Positions 25,141 to 32,193 of a stretch of DNA of 64,000 nt are shown piece by piece. Origin of the DNA: Clostridiales bacterium (GTDB lineage: Bacteria; Bacillota; Clostridia; Christensenellales; Aristaeellaceae); assembly GCA_015056205.1 (NCBI GenBank), contig SVGS01000002.1, positions 62,001 to 126,000 on the forward strand, written 5' to 3'. Positions within the stretch are counted from its first letter, which is position 1, and every line of letters starts with the position of its first letter. Under the pieces are notes generated by a model. That model saw nothing but the letters and a program-made list of their open reading frames with translations. It ran no database searches and was not told the DNA's origin. Both the position numbers and the translations under genes were made by a program.

Positions 25141-26445
25141 TCAGACCATCCCTTCCCGCCAGCAGGTCAGCGGAAGGGTGAAAGAGTTCACAGGGGTTCG
25201 CTGAACGGGCAGGCCGAAATCCCTGATCACCTGCTCCAGTGCGTCGGCCAGCGCGGACACATCGCTGCAGGCCAGCATGGCCAGGAGGAACTCTCCGTTA
25301 TGCTCAATGATGTTCATGTGCAGGGTTTTGCCGACGGCCGGCTTGCAAAGGAAGCGCACGCCCGTGATCTGATCGGAATAGGCGGTTCTGTGCATGGATC
25401 CGATATAATCGATATAGAAGGTGTCATGGGTGATCGTGGTGAATCCGGCCGGCTTTTTCAGCTCTTCCGTGTAATCAGTGGCTTCCTCCATGCGTTTCCG
25501 GTAGGTGCCCCCGATCATGTTATAGATTGAGCGGAAAATGTCCCGATTCATCTGCTGTTTCATCAGTCCGCGGAGCTGCGCAGCCCGCTGCGCAAAAGGA
25601 AGCGCGTCCATCGGCGTTCCCCTGACGGGCAGCATGATGCGGTTGGAGCAGTTTTTGAAGGTTTCTTCGCATCCCAGCATGCGCCGGATGGAGATCGGCA
25701 TGAGGGCCATGACCGGTTTGTCCGCGTCCGGATGCAGGCGCAGGATCGCCTCTCCCACCAGCATGGAAAGCATGGGAGCGGGAGACGTACCGTTTTCCTT
25801 CACGAAGCGCATGAACACTTCGGAAGGCAGGCGGAAACCGTATTCCAGCACCTCCCCGGCCGGATTGGGGATGATTTCCGGCAGGTGGTAAGCCTCGGGC
25901 ATCTGTTTCCTTTCCGGCATGGTGAAATCCGGGGAAACCTGATACTGCCGGGCGCAGGCATCCACGGTCTCCGCTTCCGCCGCCCGGGTGCTGTCGGCGC
26001 GGATGCCGGCCGCGTCGTATTCCTTTCCGTCCTTCATGCAGTAATAATGGTACAGCACCGACTCCAGAAACGCGTAGATGCCCTGGCCGTCGCAGAAGCC
26101 ATGGAACATGGAAAACCAGGTCCTGTTCCCGTCCCAGGTCAGGTCCAGCATATGATAATTGGTTTCGCTGCCGCCCACGGGACGGGGACCCGCATAACGA
26201 GCCGCTTCCATGGGCAGCGGGTTCTCCGCGTAATATACGGCGCCGTGCTCAATTACAAATGTATCCGACAGGTAAGGCATCCGGCGGACCGTCCTCTCCA
26301 GGGCTTTCTGCAAAAGGCCGCCGTCGATTTCCTCGCGATGGGTCACCTCCACGGTGTAGACGGGAATTTCCGCCGGCAGATAGACATAGGGGGTGCTGGA
26401 TAAGGCCAGTTCCTTTTTCTGAAAATCCGGACGTTTGCCTGTCAT
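25141..26445 (-). CDS. Stand-alone condensation-superfamily acyltransferase-like protein
   Basis: 434 residues from MTGKRPD, about 8 nt after GAGGAG. It has the two-lobed chloramphenicol-acetyltransferase-like fold shared by NRPS condensation domains, alcohol acetyltransferases and WS/DGAT enzymes. The active-site motif is FHGFCDG (about residues 138-144), retaining the catalytic His and DG of HHxxxDG. The first His is replaced by Phe, as in non-NRPS members. There are no carrier or adenylation domains. It probably moves an acyl or aminoacyl group to an alcohol or amine, possibly even the product of the NRPS at 2.7-8.9 kb, but nothing beyond fold similarity supports that. It has its own promoter with notable upstream repeats. 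Confidence 0.75.
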   Translation of the reverse strand: MTGKRPDFQKKELALSSTPYVYLPAEIPVYTVEVTHREEIDGGLLQKALERTVRRMPYLSDTFVIEHGAVYYAENPLPMEAARYAGPRPVGGSETNYHMLDLTWDGNRTWFSMFHGFCDGQGIYAFLESVLYHYYCMKDGKEYDAAGIRADSTRAAEAETVDACARQYQVSPDFTMPERKQMPEAYHLPEIIPNPAGEVLEYGFRLPSEVFMRFVKENGTSPAPMLSMLVGEAILRLHPDADKPVMALMPISIRRMLGCEETFKNCSNRIMLPVRGTPMDALPFAQRAAQLRGLMKQQMNRDIFRSIYNMIGGTYRKRMEEATDYTEELKKPAGFTTITHDTFYIDYIGSMHRTAYSDQITGVRFLCKPAVGKTLHMNIIEHNGEFLLAMLACSDVSALADALEQVIRDFGLPVQRTPVNSFTLPLTCWREGMV

Positions 26446-26530
26446 GTTGATTTCTCCTCTCTCATTCCTGTGAATCAGACCGCACAGCAGGTCTGCCGTT
26501 CTTTTCACAGTCTGCGGCAATACAGAAAAT

Positions 26531-26574
26531 TCGCCTTTTGAGGGTTATTTCCCTTTTTCCTTGCCAAAAGGCGA
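26531..26574 (-). promoter_or_regulatory. Hairpin at the transcript start of the acyltransferase
   Basis: 10-bp perfect arms, TCGCCTTTTG and CAAAAGGCGA, with a 24-nt loop that holds a smaller AGGG/CCCT stem. On the minus strand it begins within a few bases of the predicted transcription start, so it is the first structure in the leader. Confidence 0.5.
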
Positions 26575-26583
26575 TGTAATCCT

Positions 26584-26612
26584 ATTATGCAGTCTTCGGC
26601 AAAGGATGTCAA
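26584..26612 (-). promoter_or_regulatory. Promoter of the acyltransferase gene
   Basis: Minus strand TTGACA (26607-26612), 17-nt spacer, CATAAT (26584-26589). The leader is about 130 nt. Confidence 0.75.
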
Positions 26613-26613
26613 T

Positions 26614-26645
26614 TCATTTTATGGGAAAGAGAAGTCATTTTATGG
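26614..26645 (-). promoter_or_regulatory. Exact 11-nt direct repeats with 21-bp period next to the -35
   Basis: CCATAAAATGA occurs twice on the minus strand (26635-26645 and 26614-26624), 21 bp apart, and the proximal copy ends one base from TTGACA. Spacing of two helical turns is typical of AraC or LytTR-type activator sites. Confidence 0.6.
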
Positions 26646-26684
26646 AAAAAGGAGCCGGAATGATTCCTGTCCCGTTTCGGCGCG

Positions 26685-27113
26685 TCATTTGCTCAGCGCA
26701 TCCTTCACCGCGTCCACATAGTAGGAAACGGCAATCGTCGCGCCGGTCACTCCGTCCACGTCATGGCCGGATTCATCCAGGGCCAGCGCAGCCACGTCAT
26801 TGGCCGTCGCCCAGTCCTCAAAGGACACAACCTGTTCCCACCATTCCTTCCCGATGGAGCTGAGCTTTTTGACGCCGTAATTGTCGAACTGTTCCTTGCT
26901 GCTCAGGCCTCCGTCCGGGCGCACGGTATCGATCAGTATTTTGAAGATCTTACCGTCCCGGTAAATCACATTGGCCACCGTGATTCCCCAGGTCTCGTCG
27001 TAGGATACGCCGGTCTTTACCGTATAGCCGCCGTCAGCGGCCGGATCCGCCAGGGCTGAAACACAGGTGAGCAAGAGAAGCAGCGCCAGCAGCAGTGCAG
27101 AGATTCTTTTCAT
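26685..27113 (-). CDS. Secreted FMN-binding domain protein
   Basis: 142 residues. Signal peptide about 1-22 (LLLALLLLLTCVSALA). The mature part is a single small domain ending in DVDGVTGATI. Asp120-x-x-Thr-Gly-Ala-Thr126 fits the flavinylation motif Dxx(S/T)GA(T/S), in which the last Thr receives FMN from an ApbE transferase. Such extracytoplasmic flavoproteins carry electrons in RNF, NQR or extracellular reductase systems. No ApbE or redox partner lies nearby, so its partner is unknown. GGAAGG lies upstream. It is separated from the Gfo/Idh operon by a terminator and is probably an independent gene. Confidence 0.7.
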   Translation of the reverse strand: MKRISALLLALLLLLTCVSALADPAADGGYTVKTGVSYDETWGITVANVIYRDGKIFKILIDTVRPDGGLSSKEQFDNYGVKKLSSIGKEWWEQVVSFEDWATANDVAALALDESGHDVDGVTGATIAVSYYVDAVKDALSK

Positions 27114-27200
27114 TTCAGATTCCTTCCTTTCTTTTCTCCGTATCGGATCCCGGATTTCCTGTCCATGCCGGGAACCGTTCCGTCCGTTCCCGGGCAGTCA

Positions 27201-27241
27201 GAAACCGAAAAGCCGCCGAAGCGGCCTTTGTTTTCGGTTTC
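27201..27241 (-). terminator. Terminator of the Gfo/Idh operon
   Basis: Minus strand GCCGC-TTCG-GCGGC core with a UUCG tetraloop (27212-27225), extended by outer arms GAAACCGAAAA/TTTTCGGTTTC, with U-rich flanks. It follows the last Gfo/Idh gene by 5 nt and may work in both directions. Confidence 0.75.
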
Positions 27242-27245
27242 TTGT

Positions 27246-28418
27246 TTATTCAAGCCGGCTGCCTGTGCCGTGATGACTGGTTTCATAGGTGATATCACCG
27301 GTTTTCACGATCCGGGACGACGCGATCCTCCGGTCCAGTTCCCGGTCGAACCGGTCCGCGGAAACCGGAATCGCCAGCCTTTCTCCAGTCCATCCGGAAA
27401 GATGGATGGCATTGGACAGTTCAATCGCCCGGAGTCCGTCCTTCGCTTCGGCAATCAGCGGTTCTCCCCGCAGCAGGTGCGCCGCAAACGCGTTGATCAC
27501 CCCCGCGTGCTGGGGGTTCTCCCCGTCGGTTTCCAGGATGTATTCCTTTGCTTCCGTTCTGAACCAGGGATCGTCGCTGGAGAAGCAGACCTCCCGCTCA
27601 TTTTCTTTCAGCTCCCAGATCCGGACTTCTCCGTTCTCGCACACGGCTTTCCCGCGTTCACAGTCAATCTCCAGCCGGTTTGTGCCGGGAAGATCCCCCG
27701 TCGACGCGATGAAAACGCCCGTCGCTCCGCCCGGAAATTCCAGACAGGCTGTTACGTCGTCCTCCACCTCGATATGGTGCCATTTGCCTTCATAGCATCT
27801 CGCGGTCACCGCGTCGGGCATTCCGCACAGCCAGATCAGCAGGTCCAGCTGATGCGGACACTGGTTCAGCAGCACGCCGCCGCCTTCCCCGGCCCAGGTG
27901 GCCCGCCAGGAGCCGGAATCATAGTACCGCTGGGTCCGGTACCAGTCGGTAATGATCCAGCAGACCCGCTTCATGGCGCCCAGGCGGCCGCTTTGAAGGA
28001 GATCCTTCAGCGCGCGGTAAATGCAGTTCGTTCGCTGGTTGAACATAAAGGTCAGCGTTCTTCCGGTGCGCTCAGCGGTTTCCAGCATCCGTTCCGCCTG
28101 GGACGTCCGGACCGCCGCCGGCTTTTCGCACAGCACATCCAGCCCGTTCTCCATCGCCAGAATGCTGATCTCCTCGTGCTGATAATGCGGTACGGCGATC
28201 AGCACCGCCTCGCATACGCCGCTGCGGATCAGGTCGCTTCCCTCCGCGAAGATCCGGACCGTATCCGGAAGATTGTTCTCTGCCCAGTCACGGCGTTCCC
28301 TTCGCCGGTCCGCCACAGCCGCCAGGATGATCTCCGGACATTTCCCGTCCAGAATCAGCCGGCAGTGCTCCGACCCCATGTTGCCGATTCCGATAATTCC
28401 CAGACGAACCTTTTTCAT
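27246..28418 (-). CDS. Gfo/Idh/MocA-family oxidoreductase
   Basis: 390 residues from MKKVRLG; AAGAAGG lies upstream, and the open frame continuing upstream looks non-coding. The Rossmann loop GIGNMGSEH at residues 10-18 and CEKPAAV mark NAD(P) binding. GGGVLLNQCPHQLDLLIW, with its conserved His, belongs to the substrate domain. It is the last gene of the locus-two operon, about 100 nt after the hydrolase stop. With the two relatives upstream it suggests stepwise oxidation/reduction of an unusual sugar or inositol, as in scyllo-inositol or 1,5-anhydro-sugar pathways. The specific substrate is not readable. Confidence 0.88.
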   Translation of the reverse strand: MKKVRLGIIGIGNMGSEHCRLILDGKCPEIILAAVADRRRERRDWAENNLPDTVRIFAEGSDLIRSGVCEAVLIAVPHYQHEEISILAMENGLDVLCEKPAAVRTSQAERMLETAERTGRTLTFMFNQRTNCIYRALKDLLQSGRLGAMKRVCWIITDWYRTQRYYDSGSWRATWAGEGGGVLLNQCPHQLDLLIWLCGMPDAVTARCYEGKWHHIEVEDDVTACLEFPGGATGVFIASTGDLPGTNRLEIDCERGKAVCENGEVRIWELKENEREVCFSSDDPWFRTEAKEYILETDGENPQHAGVINAFAAHLLRGEPLIAEAKDGLRAIELSNAIHLSGWTGERLAIPVSADRFDRELDRRIASSRIVKTGDITYETSHHGTGSRLE

Positions 28419-28522
28419 GCTTCTGCCTTCTTGTCTGTTTTCGCTTCCGGTTTCCGTCTTCCGGCGCAGCCCGCCGGGTTTTCCGCGGCGTTCCGCCCTT
28501 CCGGACGCTTCCGTCCGCCGTT

Positions 28523-29713
28523 TCATTCCCCGGCGGATTCCAGGCGAATTCCCGCGGAAGTTCCCTCCGTAAAACCGGTCAGTTCCCTGCCGGTTTCCGC
28601 GGGAACCAGATATTTCTGCTTCCCGTCCTCATTCCTGAGGAACCGGTCAAAGAAAGCGGTCACAAAGTGATTATTGGCGTCATTCAGCCTTCTGGTGTCC
28701 CATACCGGATCCGACCAGCGCTTAAAGATCTCCCACGGCATGGAAGCTGCCTCCGGCGGCGCAGGGTTATTGGCAACGTTATGCCCGCAGCCCTCGTAGC
28801 TGACAAAGAAGCGCCGGGAGTTGACCGCTTCCTTCCAGAACTGATGCACCTGTTCATAGTATACAACATGATCCGCGGTTCCGCAAAACCAGATTGTCGG
28901 AATCTTCAGGTTTTTCGCGCCGGCAGTTTCCAGGAAGAAGGTGGCCGGCGCGAACAGCGCCGCGGCCCGTACCGCCCGGAGGCCCTGCCATCCGGGTTCT
29001 TCCGTCAGTTCATCCGCAGCCTCGCCGAACTGTTTCCGCAGATCCGCTTTCAAGCCGGCCCCGATCGTACGCAGCGTGCCGTATCCGCCCATGGAAAACC
29101 CGAGCACGCCGACGTTGTCCGGCTGCAGCAGGCCTTTCAGGAATCCTTCGCTGTTCAGGCGGGGGAATTCCGAAATCACAAGGCGCTGATCCATGGAGCG
29201 GTGCGCCAGGGCGCTCTCCAGGGAATATTGCTTCAGGAAATCCTCATAGGTATTGTCTGTATGTCCGACTGAAAAAACCACATATCCCTTGCCCGAGAGG
29301 TTTTCCGCCAGGTTGCTGAGCAGAAAACGGGAACCCGGGTAACCATGGGAAATCAGGATGATGGGCCGTGCGCCCGCTTCCGGATCGGGCGCGGCATCCC
29401 GGAAAGCCCTGCCGGTCATCTGAAACGGCGTCAGGTTTTCCAGATCCGCCCTTCCCATATGATCCGTATAGACCGCCGGAAGCTTGTTTCCGGAGAGCGC
29501 CGCGGGATACCAGACCTCCGCCTTCAGCCTCCGTTCTCCCCGGGCAAAGCGTCCGTTCTGTTTTCCGGCCGTAAACTGCGGCCTGTCGGGAAAGACCATT
29601 TCAATGGTTCTGACGCCGGCGGCTGTCCCGCCGCGCGCCGCAAGCTCCGGCGCTCCCGGCAGCGGATCTCCGATGAGGCTTCCCATCGGATTCCGGTTTT
29701 CTGGCTGATTCAT
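28523..29713 (-). CDS. Alpha/beta hydrolase (PAF-acetylhydrolase/dienelactone hydrolase-like)
   Basis: 396 residues, no signal peptide. The fold is shown by the oxyanion loop ILISHGYPGSR, nucleophile elbow GFSMGGYG (Ser), GTADHVVYY (likely acid Asp) and CGHNVANN (catalytic His). The long N-terminal part with EVWYPA is typical of the platelet-activating factor acetylhydrolase-like group, which removes short acyl groups from esters. GGAAGGGAT lies upstream. It sits between Gfo/Idh genes in a sugar import operon, so it may remove acetyl, feruloyl or lactone groups from the imported sugar (inference). Confidence 0.82.
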   Translation of the reverse strand: MNQPENRNPMGSLIGDPLPGAPELAARGGTAAGVRTIEMVFPDRPQFTAGKQNGRFARGERRLKAEVWYPAALSGNKLPAVYTDHMGRADLENLTPFQMTGRAFRDAAPDPEAGARPIILISHGYPGSRFLLSNLAENLSGKGYVVFSVGHTDNTYEDFLKQYSLESALAHRSMDQRLVISEFPRLNSEGFLKGLLQPDNVGVLGFSMGGYGTLRTIGAGLKADLRKQFGEAADELTEEPGWQGLRAVRAAALFAPATFFLETAGAKNLKIPTIWFCGTADHVVYYEQVHQFWKEAVNSRRFFVSYEGCGHNVANNPAPPEAASMPWEIFKRWSDPVWDTRRLNDANNHFVTAFFDRFLRNEDGKQKYLVPAETGRELTGFTEGTSAGIRLESAGE

Positions 29714-29728
29714 GATTTTATCCCTTCC

Positions 29729-30832
29729 TCATTTCCGGCCCGGTACGTCCGGCGTCAGATCCACGGCCTTTTCCTGCGCCTGCAGGCAGAGTTCGGCCGC
29801 CTTGAAAGCGTGATCCTGCGTCATGGCTTCTTCCGTGCGGTTCAGGCAGTCCAGAATCAGTTTCCCGAAGAAGGGATATCCGGTCACGCCCGTCGCGTCC
29901 ACATATTTCTCGCCGCTGCCGTTCACCAGATAGACATGGTTTCCGCCTTCCTTTTCACGGGCGAGATCGATATACTTCCGGATTTCGATGAAACCTTCGG
30001 TTCCCAGAATCAGGGTCCTGCCGTCCCCCCAGGTCCTCAGCCCGCTGGGCGTAAACCAGTCAACCCTGAAATAGTTCGTCGTTCCGTTGGCCCCGGTAAT
30101 CGCGCAGTCCCCGAAGTCGTCCAGCTCCGGATGGGCCGCGTTCGCGTAATTGGCGATACGGCTGGAGGTCACTCTGGCATCCTTTTCCCCGGCAAAGAAC
30201 AGATACTGTTCAATCTGATGGCTTCCGATATCGCACAGAATCCCGCCGTATTTTTCCTTGACGAAGAACCAGTCCGGACGGTTGGGCGCGCCGAGGCGGT
30301 GCGGGCCGACGCCCATCACCTGGACCACCTTGCCGATTTCTCCGGCTTCCACCATATAGCCGGCCAGAATCGCGCCCTCCACATGCAGCCGCTCGGAGTA
30401 ATACACCATATATTTCTTTCCGGTCTTCCGCACGGTTTCCTTCGCCCGGTCCAGCTGGGCCATCGTCGTAAAGGGCGCCTTGTCGGTAAAATAATCCTTT
30501 CCGTGTTCCATGACCTTCACGCCGAACGGTCCGCGCTCGGAAGTGACAGCGGCCGCGGCGACCATCATGGTTTCCGGATCCTGCAGGATCTGATCCTCGC
30601 TCTCCGCGGGGGCCGCCTGCGGATACAGTTTAAGGAAATGGGCAACCTTCTCGGGGTCCGGATCCCAGACATATTTCAGCGTCGCGCCGGCCTCCGTCAG
30701 CGCGTTGCACATGCCATAGATATGTCCGTGATCCAGCCGCGCCGCCGAGAATACGAATTCTCCCGGTTTTACAACCGCCTTCTTCTCTCCTACCGGAGCA
30801 TAATTCATTCCATCCGCAGCATTCAGTTTCAT
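29729..30832 (-). CDS. Gfo/Idh/MocA-family oxidoreductase (divergent)
   Basis: 367 residues from MKLNAAD, 9 nt after AAGGAGG. The N-terminus carries about 25 residues before the first strand (FVFSAARLDHGHIYGM), and the Rossmann glycine loop is less typical than in its neighbours. The lysine motif appears as TDKAPF instead of EKP. The C-terminal domain is clear (CDIGSHQIEQYLFFAGE; WFTPSGLRTWGDGRTL). It belongs to the large group of Gfo/Idh paralogues found in sugar clusters of gut Firmicutes. It lies 46 nt after the preceding Gfo/Idh gene and 15 nt before the hydrolase, in one operon. Confidence 0.82.
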   Translation of the reverse strand: MKLNAADGMNYAPVGEKKAVVKPGEFVFSAARLDHGHIYGMCNALTEAGATLKYVWDPDPEKVAHFLKLYPQAAPAESEDQILQDPETMMVAAAAVTSERGPFGVKVMEHGKDYFTDKAPFTTMAQLDRAKETVRKTGKKYMVYYSERLHVEGAILAGYMVEAGEIGKVVQVMGVGPHRLGAPNRPDWFFVKEKYGGILCDIGSHQIEQYLFFAGEKDARVTSSRIANYANAAHPELDDFGDCAITGANGTTNYFRVDWFTPSGLRTWGDGRTLILGTEGFIEIRKYIDLAREKEGGNHVYLVNGSGEKYVDATGVTGYPFFGKLILDCLNRTEEAMTQDHAFKAAELCLQAQEKAVDLTPDVPGRK

Positions 30833-30878
30833 CCCGGTGTACCTCCTTATCCTTCCCTGTCCGGGCCGTCTTCCGGCA

Positions 30879-32039
30879 TTATTTCTTTTCTCCGTAGTCG
30901 CTGCCGACCGTAATATCGGTTCCGCCGAGTTCGATTTCCGATTTTGTCTTTTCATAAAAATGCGGAACCGCTTTCATGATGCCTTCCACCGTATAAAAGG
31001 GATCGTCCGGAGAGAAGGGCAGTTCCACCGCCGCCCGGGTTGCTCCGGCCTTGTAAATGGCGGTGATCAGTTCGATCGTCCGTCTTCCGTCCTCCGCCGT
31101 AATCGCCACGTCCGTGTCATTTTCCACGGCGGACAGCACATTTTCAAGCTGACCGTCATGTCCGGTCCAGGGCAGCTCGGGCAGGCTGTCCGCAAAATCG
31201 CTAATCTCCTTTTCCAGCGCTTCGTTCCGTTCCGGGAAACCGTTGCTCTTGGAGACGGACGCGCTGACGGAGAAGGGAGCGGCCAGCTTGGCTTTTTCGC
31301 ACTGGAAGGTCAGCGTCTGTTCCTCTCCGTGATCCACGACGGACGCGGTCAGGGACGCCAGAGCGCCGGGGTACTCCAGAATGGAAATAGAAAGATCCTC
31401 GACCTCGGCATTGTCGTGGGCGGTATTGGCCAGCACGCTGGTCACGCGCTTCGGCAGGCCCATCATCCAGCCCAGCATATCGATATGATGCACGGCATGA
31501 TTCAGCGTGCATCCGCCGCCTTCCTTCTCCCAGGTGCCGCGCCACCAGAGATCATAATAGCAATGGCCGCGCCACCAGAGGGAATTGATGGTCGCGTGGC
31601 GCACCGGACCGGCAAGGCCGGAATCCAGCAGCGCCTTCAGATCCCGGATCGGCTTCCGGAAACGGTTCTGAGCGATAATGGAAAGCTTGACACCCGTTTC
31701 GTTCCGGGTACGGATCATTTCGTCACATTCAGCCAGCGACGGCGCCATGGGCTTCTCGCAAACGACGTTCCTCCCCGCCTTCATCGCGTTGATGGAAATT
31801 TCCGCGTGCACGTAGGGCGGTGTGCAGACGTCGATGATGTCAATATCCTCTCGGTTCAGCACATCGTGGTGATCCAAATAGACATCGCAGTCAAGCCCGT
31901 ACTTCTCCTTCACCTTCTGCGCTTTGCCGGGAATGATATCCACCAGCGCGGCGATGCGAACCCGATCCGGGAAAAGAAGCCACGCAGGAATATGCAAGTT
32001 GGAGATATTTCCCGTTCCGATAATCGCAACCTGTATCAT
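30879..32039 (-). CDS. Gfo/Idh/MocA-family oxidoreductase
   Basis: 386 residues. The start MIQVAIIGTGNISNLH gives an immediate nucleotide-binding loop. CEKPMAP near residue 94 holds the conserved Lys, and GGGCTLNHAVHHIDMLGW (about 174-191) holds the catalytic His. The long C-terminal region with its last strand pair and the ending VGSDYGEKK are family-like. It is the first enzyme gene after the binding protein of locus two, separated from it by a G+C-rich stem-loop. Likely substrate: a sugar or cyclitol imported by the adjacent ABC transporter. Confidence 0.9.
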   Translation of the reverse strand: MIQVAIIGTGNISNLHIPAWLLFPDRVRIAALVDIIPGKAQKVKEKYGLDCDVYLDHHDVLNREDIDIIDVCTPPYVHAEISINAMKAGRNVVCEKPMAPSLAECDEMIRTRNETGVKLSIIAQNRFRKPIRDLKALLDSGLAGPVRHATINSLWWRGHCYYDLWWRGTWEKEGGGCTLNHAVHHIDMLGWMMGLPKRVTSVLANTAHDNAEVEDLSISILEYPGALASLTASVVDHGEEQTLTFQCEKAKLAAPFSVSASVSKSNGFPERNEALEKEISDFADSLPELPWTGHDGQLENVLSAVENDTDVAITAEDGRRTIELITAIYKAGATRAAVELPFSPDDPFYTVEGIMKAVPHFYEKTKSEIELGGTDITVGSDYGEKK

Positions 32040-32118
32040 ACATTCTTTCCTTTCCGTTTCATTTCAGTCCTCCCGGAACACGGCCGGGCGGTGATTCCGT
32101 TTTTTCTTTTTTGAAAGC

Positions 32119-32145
32119 GGGCGCCGCGCTTACGGCGCGGCGCCC
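32119..32145 (-). other. Intercistronic G+C-rich stem-loop after the binding-protein gene
   Basis: 11-bp perfect arms (GGGCGCCGCGC and complement) with a 5-nt loop, 49 nt after the binding-protein stop. In the direction of transcription it is followed by an A-rich rather than U-rich stretch, so it looks like an mRNA stabiliser or pause site more than a terminator. Confidence 0.6.
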
Positions 32146-32193
32146 TTCAGGGTACCATCCGGTCAGCCGGTTTTCATTCTGCCGGCAGGGAGA

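Noticed and set aside
32101-32145. Intrinsic terminator after the second sugar-binding protein
   Set aside because: The T-rich stretch lies on the plus strand before the stem; in the direction of transcription the stem is followed by A residues. It is listed as an intercistronic stem instead.
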